Assembly: GCF_028583425.1 (NCBI RefSeq)
Contig: NC_072791.1
Coordinates: 45,267,368-45,331,367 of the forward strand
DNA: 64,000 bases
From: Eublepharis macularius
Lineage: Eukaryota > Chordata > Lepidosauria > Squamata > Eublepharidae
Direction: 5' to 3'
The notes below the pieces were generated by a model that saw only the letters and a program-made list of their open reading frames with translations, had not been told where the DNA came from and did no database searches. Of the stretch, positions 45,865 to 56,904 are shown piece by piece; positions within the stretch are counted from its first letter, which is position 1; every line of letters starts with the position of its first letter. The position numbers and the translations under genes were made by a program.

Positions 45865-46574
45865 CAGACATGGACATGAACCAGAAAAAAACCAAACCAT
45901 AGAGTTCATGATTCGTGGGGTTTCCACGAACCACTAACCACAAACTGGCATGAAACTGGCCCAGTTACAAACCAGTTCATGGTTTGTGGGGTTTAAATGC
46001 CCCTTTCCAGCAGGGAAGGGGGCATTTAATCGTTTAAAGGGCCCACCTGCCAGCTGATAGTTTAAAGGGTCCTGCCCCTTGCAAGCGGCAGGGCCCTTTA
46101 AACTCCCCAAACTGCAGTGCCCACCCCCACCCCCAGCCCCTCATCTTCCCCCAAGCCCCAGCCCCCCACTTACCTTCCCTCTGATGCTGGGGTGATGGAG
46201 GCCTCCTTCACTGCCCTGCAGGCTCATGCAGCAGAGAAGGCCAAAAACGCCCTTTCTGCCCCTCAAATGGCAGCCACCGCTCCACCACCCCAACATCAGA
46301 TGGAAGGTAAGTGGGGTGCTGGGGCTTGGGAGGGGGCTGGGGGTGGGCCGTTTAAAGGGCCCTGCAGCTTGCAAGTGGCAGGAAAAGTTTAAATGGCCAT
46401 TTCCCCCAGGGAAATGGCCACTTAAACTGGCCCTTTAATACAAACCAAACGAACCAGTAGTCCAGTTCGTGGAAGTTCATGGAAATGAGCTTCCATGAAC
46501 CCTGGTTCGCGAACCCCGAACCGGACTGGTTTTTGAGATTTTTTGGTTCGTATTTAGGTTCGTGCCCATCTCTA
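45865..46574. mobile_element. 710-bp hAT-type MITE with exact 8-bp duplication
   Basis: The ends are CAGACATGGACATGAACC and GGTTCGTGCCCATCTCTA, inverted copies with a few changes, flanked by gtcctaag at 45857-45864 and 46575-46582. Inner inverted pairs include CCATTTCCCCCAGGGAAATGG and AAAGGGCCCTGC words. The GC-rich centre (46100-46400) yields short ORFs on both strands that reflect its inverted structure and are not genes. A smaller relative is at 15961-16300. Confidence 0.85.
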
Positions 46575-47034
46575 GTCCTAAGTAGCTATTATTCAGTATT
46601 AAACAACAGGAGGATCCAATCACAGATGTCCCAATATTTCATCTGATTTGGCACACAGGTGTTATGCCCCCTCCCTGTCCCCAGGAGCCATTATCTATGG
46701 CAGTGGTCCAGTTACAAAGACCTGGTGAAAAGGGGGGACTTCCCCTCTGCCTCAATACGGCTTTCTGCCATTGTCTTTTAAATGAGACCCACATGCATAG
46801 CAAGCATGCATCTAGATCTTTCCAGGTATTTTACACTGCACACATGAACACAAGTTAAAGCACTCTGATAACAAGGACACAGCATCACCATATGAAACAG
46901 CTGCCCTAAACTTGCTTTGAGGAAGAAAGCAATTATTTGATACCAATTTCCCCAATCAGGTTCTGAAACTGGAAGTGAATCTAACTGGAGATAAATAGAC
47001 TGGGAGAGGGCATTTTCAGGGGAGGGCCCTTACT

Positions 47035-47178
47035 GCAGTGGGAGAGCATCTACTTTGCATACTGAAGGTCCAAGGCTCAATCCCCAGCAAGTCCTGTTAA
47101 AACGATCAGGTAGTAGGTGTCATGCAAATAGGTGTCATGATATACCAAAAGGGTCTGGCTCAATATAAGGCATGTGTT
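47035..47178 (+). repeat. tRNA-derived SINE, second family
   Basis: It shows cagtgggagagcatctactt, tgcatactgaaggtccaagg, ctcaatccccagcaagtcct, aacgatcaggtagtaggtgt and gctcaatataaggcatgtgt. The 3' half has a deletion. Confidence 0.75.
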
Positions 47179-47498
47179 CAGCAGAAACAGAAGGGATTAA
47201 ATATTCCTACCTCTTCTGTGCTATAAAGCAAACTACAAGTTACATTTTTCATGAGTTCCCCATAGGGACTTGCAGCCATACTGCAAGTCCAAGTGGCAAC
47301 TTGTGTGTAAAAGTCCAAGACCGTGGCAACTTTGAGGGGCTCCTGCCTTCCCCCCCCCCGCCCCGCCTTTCAGCATTTATTGGTTGGATAACCAGATTTG
47401 GTATATACCTGAATTTCCCCCCGTATTATCAGGCTAATGGCCCTTTCCCTTCTCCAAACCAAAGACAGAAAGGGGAGGAGGTGGTACAAAGGACTTAC

Positions 47499-47602
47499 TT
47501 GTAGGTTTTTGTTCTGTCCAACCAGATGCCTGAAATTAAAGCTCCAACCATGCCAGATACTATAATTGTAAGACCAATCCTGCCAGCATTCAACTCTTCT
47601 CC
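47499..47602 (-). CDS. FLVCR2: FLVCR2, coding exon 5
   Basis: It encodes [20 protein letters not shown] then [14 protein letters not shown](K), against human [20 protein letters not shown]. The [11 protein letters not shown] motif is the cytoplasmic loop signature of MFS transporters in the second half. Acceptor GTTTTACTTCAG; donor AA|GTAAGT. Phase 0 in, phase 2 out. Confidence 0.97.
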
Positions 47603-47816
47603 CTGAAGTAAAACAAAGAAAAAGAGAGAGGACAGCTAATCTTCATTTGCAAGAAAACGGTTTGTTCATTGCAAGGGTAGGCTGGGCAGGTGCAATTGCC
47701 AATAATGGACAGTTTTTGCAATGGAGGGAAGTGAGCACTGGGGTCTCACAAGGATCAGTATTGGCACTGGATACTAGAAAAGGATTTTGGAATCCCTACT
47801 GGGGAGGCAAGCAGCT

Positions 47817-48000
47817 AGAGATGCCAACTTCCAGGTAGTACCTGGAGATCTCCTGGAATTACAAATGATCTCTAGACAACAGAGTTCAGTTCCTCTGGAA
47901 AAAAGAGCTACTCTGGAGGGTGACCTCTATGGCATTCTACACCCATGAGCTCCCTCCACCCCCGACTCCACCCCCAAAATCTCCGGAGTTGGTAACCGTA
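47817..48000 (+). mobile_element. hAT-type MITE (GGTTGCCA family), third copy
   Basis: It runs from agagatgccaacttccaggt to gagttggtaaccgta. The flanks caagcagct and ccagcagct give a duplication with one mismatch. It is older than the 43420 copy by its changes. Confidence 0.75.
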
Positions 48001-48477
48001 CCAGCAGCTGGGCAGCAGGGAGTTGCAAAAGGAATCCAGTTGCCAAGCCCTGCAGGGGCAAGCCAGGGTTTGTGTTCCTACATCACACAGGAAATGATGT
48101 CATTTTCCAGCTATTTGGTTGGCACAGGTGCACTTCATGCACATGCCTCAGAATTGCCTCTCCCATTTCACTGTGCCTCCCCCCTACTCGTGGGGGGAAT
48201 GGGGAGAGGGGGGGAGAGAACACATGCACACCCTGGGTGAAGCACCTTCCAGCAACTTTTCTGCAAATCATGCTGTCTCAGCCCTACTTTGCACATGAGA
48301 ATGAAACTATAGGGCAGAGATGAAAAGTACAACTTGGCACCCTGGAAGAAAATACTAATTAGTTTTACAGAAGCTTCTCTTCCACTTCCAAAATGATCAT
48401 ACACTCTCACCCTTTTTATTTTATTAGTGGTAATATTTTCTTACTTGAGTTAGTGTCATCAATGTTTATTTGTTTAT

Positions 48478-48640
48478 AATTTATAGTCCACCTTTCTCAC
48501 TGAGAATCAAAAGGAATTACATAGCATAGGTTAATGCAATCAGTGGCTGAGACACGACATAAACAGTATAATAGGTACAGATAGCATAAATTCAAACACA
48601 GAGCCAAAACTGCCCTGAAACAAAACATAAGCAATTTGAT
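48478..48640 (-). repeat. dispersed SINE/LINE 3'-tail repeat, copy 2
   Basis: tagtccacctttctcactga, gaatcaaaaggaattacata, then cagagccaaaactgccctga and acaaaacataagcaa align with 6941-7110. Confidence 0.5.
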
Positions 48641-48902
48641 TTTTGTTTTGTCATTCTGTGGGGGGAAATCAGTTACTTTATAGAAAAATCAAACAAATAT
48701 AGTGAGAGAGGTTCAAAGGCAATTTCAAGCCTCAACTATGCCTTCTTAGATGCCCACCTTAATTCTTCATTCTTTTCCTTACTAGGGAGATGCCAGAGCA
48801 GCATATCACAGAAGTCTATCATTTTGCAAGGGCCAATATTTGAACAGCTCGATATCAAGAGAAAGGCAAATCAGTGCAAAACTTTTGAATGGAGTCACTT
48901 AC

Positions 48903-48970
48903 CGGATAATGCATCATCACCATGCGGTTTAACAAAGTTGAAAGAGCATAGAAGCAGCCTGTGTTCAAGC
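48903..48970 (-). CDS. FLVCR2: FLVCR2, coding exon 4
   Basis: It encodes (G)LNTGCFYALSTLLNRMVMMH then YP, against human GLNAGAFYALSTLLNRMVIW. It is a 68-nt exon in the first helix of the second MFS half. Acceptor CTTCCAG; donor CCG|GTAAGT. Phase 1 in, phase 0 out. Confidence 0.96.
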
Positions 48971-51459
48971 CTGGAAGACCGATAACAAGACAGCCAAATC
49001 ATAGCATGCTCTAGTTTACAGGGGCAATATGCCTACCTAAACAGCCAGGCCCTCCAGCATAGAAGTCTATCTAAAAACCTGTTGCTTGTCTCAGGTCATC
49101 CAGAGAGTTCAGAACTGAACTGGCATTTGAACCCTTCTCAGAGTTCGGTGGTACCCTTAGACCAGCATTCTTGTCCTATTTATTTTAGTTTTTCCCCTCA
49201 CCAACTTGATACAAAACTTCAGATGTTTTTTCTAAATATACACACAAGCCATTCCTCTTCCTGCAACTGTGTACTTGGTTTACTGAAGAGACAAACCTTA
49301 AACAATGCTAAATGAAGACAAAGAATCAAGATAACGACCACAAAGAAGACAATGTGTGATTTAATTTTTTTTTGCCCAAAACTAAATAACTGAAAGCTTG
49401 TAAAAAGTCAAAAAGTTCAAACTTTTAGAGTAAAAAATAAAAAGTAAAAATCTTGGAAGCAGAATGTGGCACTAATTGTCCCGCTTCTTCAGATGACTTC
49501 CTACAGGAAATGGTATAAATTAATTGGACGTTCCCTAATGTTCCACCCACTAAAGCCAAACAAGTTAACCTGACAGAGCACACTTTTATTGCAGCACAAA
49601 CATCTCCCTTTTATATACCACACTGATAAGTCAGAGTTGAGATACCAATTACACCAGGTGACTAAGAGATGCCCCACCCAAGTCATCGTATCAGGGTCAA
49701 AAAGCACTCAGAGCTGCTGAGTTGTTCTTGGCCGAGACCTCACTTGCAACCCATTTCCCTCATCTAGAGCCAACAGAGAATATTAGCAAGATCACAGTAG
49801 CCCAGATCTATGAATACTTCCACATAAATCCATAAGCATCCAAGAAAAAGCTGCTATGATTTTCCAAAGGAAGAGTCTTTTACAGTGGAAAACTAGACCA
49901 GAATAATAACCGGAAGTGTTAATGCATTAGTGCGGAATTTGATATTTTTTTAATGCAAAAATTACCAATTCAGGGGAGGGGGCAAAATTTCTGCTGCAAT
50001 ATAGGACAATTAGATCTAGACTGGAAAAACAGCACAGGGGAAAGGGAGTGTTAAACTCCCTCTCCCTGTGCCATCTCTCCAACCTGATTCAGTCCCTGAC
50101 AAGTTCCTCTGAAGTTTTTTTAAAAATCCATGGATGTATCCGAGTTTTTATTAGTTAGAGGGAAACAGTAAGAAGACTACAATCAGGTGACCTGCCTGCC
50201 CTAATTATTTCTGCTGACATCCATGCCTTCATTCACCATCAGTATTGATTAGGTCAGGGCCTGCTTTTCTCTTCAAAGCTGCCTGCTACTGAGGACCCCA
50301 TCCACAATAAGAATAATAATTTGGTCACATTGCTGAGGAATCCAAAACTGGTATGGGGTGACTCTTCCTCAAAACTGCTAAGGCAATGAAGGCATTACAT
50401 AGTTTATCTAACACACAGTATCACAAGCTGCAGAATGGAAAGTTACAAAGATGGGTAATACAGTAGAAGAAATTTTAAGAACAAGGCAAGTAACCCCCTA
50501 AGTGCAAGTGTGCCACATGGCAGTGACCTCCTAACATTTCTGTTTTCCTAACAGGAAAGACTACGACATCTTCCTAAAACAATCAGCAAGTCAGTTACCA
50601 AGGGAGTGATAAGATGGGCAGGAAGCTGACAGAACACATTCCAATAGACCTGTAAAGAACATAGAGAGGAACAGTGTACCTTGCCCTTTACAACATATTC
50701 TTTTGGCAGGCCTTCTCACAGAAAAGGAGAGGCACTGAGGAACAGCCTTGATGCCAAATCTCGGGCAAGAAACTGTAATGGTCAGATATCTCCTGCTCTC
50801 ATCCTTTGTATGTGTCATTCCCATAAAACTGCATCTCACCCCCACTCCCCAACTGCAAGTGACTAACATCAGCAGAAGACTTTACAGTTGCTTAATCTGG
50901 AAGTCTATTGTCAATGCGTGAACAAAAACAACAACACATAGCATCTCAGTCAGTCCTTCTGTATATTTGAAGAGAAGCCACCTTAAAGCAAATGTACTTT
51001 TTATTATGGGAGCCAGTAACTGTACAATTGAGGTCCATTTCTTATGTAACTAACAATAATTTTCTTTTAAAAGATGAATTTGGAAACATAAAGGGGGAAG
51101 TTGGGCAGCCACATGCAATACTAGAATCCAAGTTTTGCAGGACGTACTTAAGGCAAGTCCATAAACTGACCATATTGATAATCTTGATCATATGAAAAGT
51201 TTCCTTGCCTGCCCCATGCATTCTTGAGGTGCACCTCTCATTAGTATGCAAGCTCCTCATGGAAGATAACATGTGACAAACACCTTCCTCGCTATTAGCA
51301 AGTACTGTAGTGTCAACCCAAAGATGCATGAATGTCCCATCTTTTCTCTGAACCTCGTTATCCTAAATTATTATTATACTAGGGGGAGAAATCACCTGCC
51401 CCCAAAGCAGCATTATTACTAAATTCATGCTTTCACTCATACTTCCATTCCCAACAGCC
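48971..51459 (-). other. FLVCR2: FLVCR2 intron 3, right of exon 4
   Basis: No recognised repeat family or exon between here and the SINE at 51460. Short ORFs on both strands have no signature. Confidence 0.45.
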
Positions 51460-51810
51460 TGTGTTGTATAGTGGTTAATCAACCAGGCTTGGATCCCAAC
51501 TAGTACAAGTTCAAAGACTTACATTTGTGGAACATGATTTCCCTGCCTATCTCCTTCTGCGGGAACCCATAATTCCCCAAAACATCCAGTTCCTGGTTGT
51601 CCCCTAGATTTTTAGAGGACACTTCAAACCCCCAGATTCACATCTTCGCTGTCATGAAGCTCACTAAGTGACACTGAGCTAGTCACAGTCTCTCAGCCTA
51701 ACTCACCTCACATGACTGTTATGATGACAAAATGGGGGGAACCATGTACATGACCTGAGATCCTTGAAGAACAGACAGAATAAAAACCTAATAAATTTCC
51801 TATCACAATT
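51460..51810 (+). repeat. Sauria-type tRNA SINE carrying an internal insertion
   Basis: The head agcctgtgttgtatagtggt and the later body agctagtcacagtctctcag, cctaactcacctcacatgac and gaaccatgtacatgacctga are separated by ~110 nt of unrelated sequence (about 51535-51650). Confidence 0.65.
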
Positions 51811-52843
51811 TAAGACAAAACAATTTTTTCCCTGAAATATACCTAGCATTATAAAAAGCTAATTTAGCCACAGTACTATATGGCTACAAATCTCTTAAAA
51901 GACATCTACCATCTGTTAAAATGAACCTTTCTCTTCCCTCATGGTTGATTGTTTTGAATCGCTTGGCATTCTGCAGTCCCTGTATCTCTGTTACAAAACT
52001 GCACGTCAAGGACGACAGGGGAAAGAGATTACAAGGAGTCTTTTTCAAGTCCAGGAACCGGAAAAGACTAAACATATTCTGATACCATCAGTTGGCATTT
52101 AATCAAATGCCTTAGATAAAGTGAGAAAATCTCTCAGGAAGGTCCATTTTCATTCCTTTGAGGGCTACTTATTAGTAACTGATCCTTGCTGCTTTCTTCG
52201 AAATCCCATTCCTCCAAATTAAAGGGGCAAAAACCAAGGTTTCTCTCTGAAAGTTGTTCTTCTCCATTTTCTCAAAAGAATTCAGAAGTAGAACAATACT
52301 AGGACTGTCTCTAGTAACTAATTGTGATGCTCAGAGCAGCAGAGATGACTGGACATAGAAAGAAAAAGACTCCACAGTACCAAATGTGAAAGGATGAAGA
52401 AATGCTGAAACACCCTGCAAAACAAGTTTTACCTCAAGAAGATTACTAGACTGTACACATGAAAAGAGTAAAAGGGATTCACTACATCTTTATCCAGCTT
52501 GAGTTATTCAACAAAACTGAAGCCTTATTTCAAAGACCAGTATGAAGACTCTCTTTTAAAAACTGCTTTATAGCTATTCCTCAAACAAAGTGATTGCTAT
52601 AGCTGAATAGAACCCCAAGGGAACAAGAGGCATGTTGATCATTTTCTCACCTGCTTGGTAGGCAGATAGTGAGAAGAGTGAACTAAGATGGGAAAAGAAA
52701 ACTATACTGGGTAAAACTGGCTTTTTTTCCCAGTAGTGGCAGACTCTTCTGTCCTGTTACCTTTGCTACCTCAATTTTGGCCTTCCAGAAGTTGGTCAAG
52801 GCTATTATTCCATAGAGCATTTGATGGTTTTATTGCCTAACCT

Positions 52844-53047
52844 GGGCCGATTCCAGACAGCCCTCCCCATGCCGAAACGTCGCACGTCGTCGCACGGAAA
52901 ACGCGAAATATCGTGTTTTCTCACGCGAGTTTTGCGCGATGCCGCACGACATCGTGCAAAACTCGCGCGAGAAAACACGATATTTCGCGTTTTCCACACA
53001 ACAATGAGCGACGTTTCGCCATGAGGAGGGCCGTCTGGAATCGGCCC
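52844..53047. repeat. 204-bp CpG-dense near-perfect palindrome
   Basis: The ends are GGGCCGATTCCAGACRGCCC and its reverse complement. The arms continue inward as ACGTCGCWC, GGAAAACGCGAAATATCGTG and TTTTCTCRCGCGAGTTTTG, meeting near 52945. The arms differ at only a few sites. CpG density is far above that of the surrounding intron. No clear target duplication; flanks CTAACCT and TGGTTG are themselves loosely complementary. It looks like a young MITE of a class I do not recognise. Reading frames on both strands here are by-products of the palindrome. Confidence 0.8.
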
Positions 53048-53350
53048 TGGTTGTTTTAAATATGCTCTTGAGTTTGCTCTGTTGGTACTGACAAATGAGT
53101 AGAAACAGACTGACTGACTAAATAAAGTAGTAAAAGAAGAAGTTGCAGGCAAGAGAGACGAAAACTAAAACTGTAGTAATCGTGTTTAGAAAAAAATAAT
53201 AAGGAAGTGAATCAGCGCTTTTCATGCATCTTCTGGAAGAAATGAATGTTTGAAATATTAACAATCTGAACTGGAAATATATATAGCTGTGGCTTAAATG
53301 AAAGGCCAAAAAGAAATAGAATCACATACAACCCTCAACTAGGGCAGGGA

Positions 53351-53606
53351 TAACAACAACAACAAAAACATTTAAACTATATACTGCCCTTCAGGATAAC
53401 TTAACGCCCACTCAGAGCGGTATACAAGGTGTGTTATTATTGTCCTCACGACAATCACCCTGTGAGGTGGGTGGGGCTGAGAGAGTTCCGAGAAGCTGTG
53501 ACTGACCCAAGGTCACCCAGCTGGCTTCACGCAGAGGAGTGGAGAATCAAACCCAGTTTTCCAGATTAGAGTCCTGCCACTCTTAACCACTACACCAAAC
53601 TGGCTC
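53351..53606 (-). repeat. AAC-tailed tRNA SINE, copy 2
   Basis: Left edge taacaacaacaacaaaaaca, then ctgcccttcaggataactta, gtgtgttattattgtcctca, cccaaggtcacccagctggc and, at the head, taaccactacaccaaactgg. Full length. Confidence 0.85.
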
Positions 53607-53711
53607 TGAATAATCTGAAAAGCCAAGAAAGGGGATGCATTAAATGATGACTAAATGCTGGATGTAACACTGGCAGCAAATCTCCTCAAGCAAGTATTGG
53701 TATTGGACTGC

Positions 53712-53925
53712 ACAATGTTGTGTAGTGGTTAGTAACAGACTAGGATTTACAACACCTGGGTTCAAATCCTTGCTCTACCATGGAAACTTACTAGGTGACC
53801 TTGGTCCAGTCAGACACACTCAGCCTAATCTACTTTCCAGGGTAGCTATGAGGAGAGGAGAACAATGTAAGCCACTTTGTGGAGCAAAGCGAGGTAGGAA
53901 TGAAATCACCAATAAATAAAACAAA
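53712..53925 (+). repeat. Sauria-type tRNA SINE
   Basis: The head tgttgtgtagtggttagtaa is followed by cctgggttcaaatccttgct, ctaccatggaaacttactag, gtgaccttggtccagtc and a tail ending aataaataaaacaa. Confidence 0.82.
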
Positions 53926-54029
53926 CTTAATGTAAATTTGTTTTTTTTAAATAACTTATTGAATTAGTTTTATTTTGGTTTAGAATGCCTGTGCTTTTAT
54001 TCAGGAATGTGTCAAAGTCACTTCTTTAT

Positions 54030-54083
54030 GGTTGTTGGGGGTTTCACCATCGTTCTCCAGCCGTGAAAGCCTTCGACAATACA
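54030..54083. mobile_element. 54-bp Penelope-like terminus with 12-bp duplication
   Basis: It runs from ggttgttgggggtttcacca to agccttcgacaataca, the same terminus as in 44237-44384 and 61548-61777 but as a single arm. The 12-bp duplication tcacttctttat is exact at 54018-54029 and 54084-54095. Confidence 0.7.
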
Positions 54084-54220
54084 TCACTTCTTTATATTTA
54101 ATCACTATATTTATGGCCTTGAGCGCACAAAGACAGTCAAAATATTCTCATAAATAAAATGAATAAATTAAGGAAGAACAGTTATTCTGAATTCTTTCCA
54201 AACAGAGAAGGGAACCTCAC

Positions 54221-54361
54221 CATAACTAACTACCAACAGCACAAAATTGACATTGTGAAATAGTCGCAGAATAGATTGCAGATAAGAATATTCCTCAGGT
54301 GCTGCTGTGTGGATCAAGGCCTGGGCCCGACTTGGAGGATACTGTGGCTTTTCCTGGAAAA
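54221..54361 (-). CDS. FLVCR2: FLVCR2, coding exon 3
   Basis: It encodes (V)[20 protein letters not shown] then [20 protein letters not shown] and LLVVSY, against human VFKEKPKYPPSRAQSLSYAL. It contains the large cytoplasmic loop between the two MFS halves ([11 protein letters not shown]) and the start of helix 7. Acceptor GCTTGTTTTCAG; donor TAT G|GTGAGG. Phase 1 in and out. Confidence 0.97.
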
Positions 54362-54806
54362 CTGAAAACAAGCACAGAAGCGTAAGTCAGTGACACAGTA
54401 ATTTAGTGTACCTGGTAATAGACAGCAATCATGGTGGCACAAGTGTAGAATCTTGCGGAACAAATCTTTATTAGCACCCAAACTGTGATGTTCACAGTGC
54501 AAGTCTTCTTGTCCACCACATGGTTTCTGAATAGGGCGGTCAGGCCTTTTCTGGCAGCTTTGTTTGCCTGCCGCTCTGATTGGCAACAAGATAATTTTTT
54601 TAAAAAAAAAGAGCAACATCAGCTACATTTTGATGTCACTTCTGGAGAAAACCCAGAAATGACATAGGGTAGCTCTAGAAATTGCTGGAAACTATTTCTG
54701 GAGATTCCTACAGCTACCCTATGTCTCTTCTAGGGTCCCCCCCCACACCCAGAAGTGATATCCCAATATAGCAATATTGCTTCTCCCATTTTCCTACCCC
54801 AACCCT

Positions 54807-54995
54807 ATGTTATCTGGAGTTCTCCCATAATTAAAACTGATGTCAGACTACATAGATCAGGTCCCTGGGAGGAAAAGGTGGTTTCAGAGGGCAAATTCTA
54901 AGGCATCACATTCTCACTAAGCTCCCTCGTCTCCCCAAACTTCCTCCAAGACCTGCCCCCAAATTTCCAGGGATTCCCCAAGCCAGAGTAGGTAG
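54807..54995 (+). repeat. hAT-type MITE (GGTTGCCA family), degraded copy
   Basis: gttatctggagttctcccat, tagatcaggtccctgggagg, aaggtggtttcagagggcaa, ctccctcgtctccccaaact and ttccagggattccccaa follow the family order; both termini are decayed. Confidence 0.6.
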
Positions 54996-55484
54996 TTGTT
55001 CTCCATAAACAAAAAACATTTCCTAGAATGTGTCTGGCACTCCTGAGCAGTCACACACCACTCAGGACAAGTTCCTTAAAACAATCACAGGCTTGGTTCA
55101 AAAGCAGCATGCAATCATGGTTTCAATGGTAGTCCGCATGGTCATCTGAACATGGACCACTCCACTAACGACAGTGTAAAGTTAGTTTATTGACCACACT
55201 GTTGATTTTTTGTGGTGAACAATACACACATTCTGGTTTAATCCTGGTTTGTTCCCTGGCACTGCCATCACTTCTGTACAATCCAGGATACCACCTGGCT
55301 TTCTGCAGGTGAGGTGGGGGGAAACAGCAAAGGCTTAAAAGTGATTGGCCTAAGTAATGATAGATTACTGGAGAAAAGCAGTTTATCTTTTTTTATGGCA
55401 GTAATAAAGATTTTAAGGTTAAGGAAAGAACAAGTTGGAGAGGGACTTTTCCCCCTTAAAGGAGATTTTTGAGAGGGAGATAAT

Positions 55485-55685
55485 GACAGATTAGTGGCCC
55501 ACTCAAAGCGGTGAACAAGGTCAGTGTTATTATTATCCCCGCAATACAGCTGGGGAGCTGGGCTGAGAGGAGTGGCTTACCCAATGCCACCTACTGAGCT
55601 CACGGGAGTGGCAGGATTCAAACCAGCAGCATGCTGATTCACAACCCAACCACAAAACCACTATGCTACAGATATGCTACTGAAC
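55485..55685 (-). repeat. tRNA SINE (reverse), degraded
   Basis: cactcaaagcggtgaacaag, gttattattatccccgcaat, cttacccaatgccacctact, and ggcaggattcaaaccagcag fit the AAC-tailed/Sauria body in reverse. Confidence 0.55.
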
Positions 55686-56899
55686 GAGATACTTTATCCC
55701 TGTTGAAGTTATTGGTGATTTTACAACTTTGTAAAATAGTTTGGGGGAGAGGTAGACATTCTGATGGCTCCATAATGTCCTTTCCATGTTCCTCCTCCAA
55801 AGTCCTCCAAAGACAGGCATGAGAGAGTTTAAAGGGACTGACAAACCCTGACAATCACACCCTTTAGGGCACTGGAGACCTGAATTCTGGCTCTTCTGCT
55901 CCTCCAGTTCAACCAGACTTGTGTCCTGAGAGGTTTCGGCCATGCCAACATCATTTCCTGTTCTTTCCATTCACCCTATGTGCATGACTGAGCACCTTGC
56001 ACAATACATTCATAATTCTCATCCACCCTTACTTCCCCTAACAACCGCACATGCCAGGACAGTCTGTGAATGTGTCCGTTATGCAGAAGACAGAAAATGC
56101 TGCTAATCAGCATCATCCACCCAGTCATGTTGGTCAGTCAGACATAGGAGACTGCTGTTACGCAATCAGAAGTAGGCCTTAGGATCACATATTCCCTCTT
56201 TTTCAAAGCAAGCCTTAACCTTACATCAATGTACAGGGTATTAAATTTGATTAATGCTAGCTTTGGAAAAGTTGACCTAGTTGCTTAAGGCAGCTAAAGG
56301 CCAAACATATTCCTGGAGTTTTACTGTAGCAAAGCTTCCTTTCCTGCTTTGTGCTGAGCAATGTCCTAATGGCTACAGGAATTCAGATCAAGATAAAATT
56401 ATTATTGTAACTTACAGTTCATAGGTGTTTTATAGTAATATAATATATACATATACATTTTTAACTTCCCCCTTCAATTCCATCTCATTTTACTGTAATT
56501 TTTATAATGTATATCAATGAAAATGCCACATACATTATACATTATACATTATCCAGAAATTTTGATTTCCACTTTACAATGAATAGTATCCAGTTTTTTG
56601 CAAATCTATTTTGGCTGTTCCTTCTTTTTTACGGTTCCTTGAAGCCAATGGTCTTAGACTGGAGTAATTCTCCATAAAATTGAGCTGTAAAGCAGTAACT
56701 AGTTCAACGCTGTCTGTTCCCACACAATTTTTAGATACCCTAACAATATCACTCTCAGGTCTCTTACAGCATAATCCTAAGCAGAGTTACTTCAGACTAA
56801 GCCCACTGAACTCAATGTTAATATTCCATAGCCTGTCACTTCTCTGATCACAACTAAGATCTGTTCCCAAAAGGGAATTAATACTGAATAGTCGCAAAA
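55686..56899 (-). other. FLVCR2: FLVCR2 intron 2, no exon
   Basis: It contains a small tandem (acattatacattatac near 56533) and a piece of the CCTAAGCAGAGTTACT repeat at 56763-56820. Nothing else recognised. Confidence 0.45.
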
Positions 56900-56904
56900 T
56901 ACAT

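Noticed and set aside
46117-46438. overlapping P/A-rich ORFs on both strands
   Set aside because: They lie in the GC-rich inverted centre of a hAT MITE.
52805-53152. 115-codon minus and 67-codon plus ORFs
   Set aside because: By-products of the CpG-rich palindrome; the frames mirror each other.
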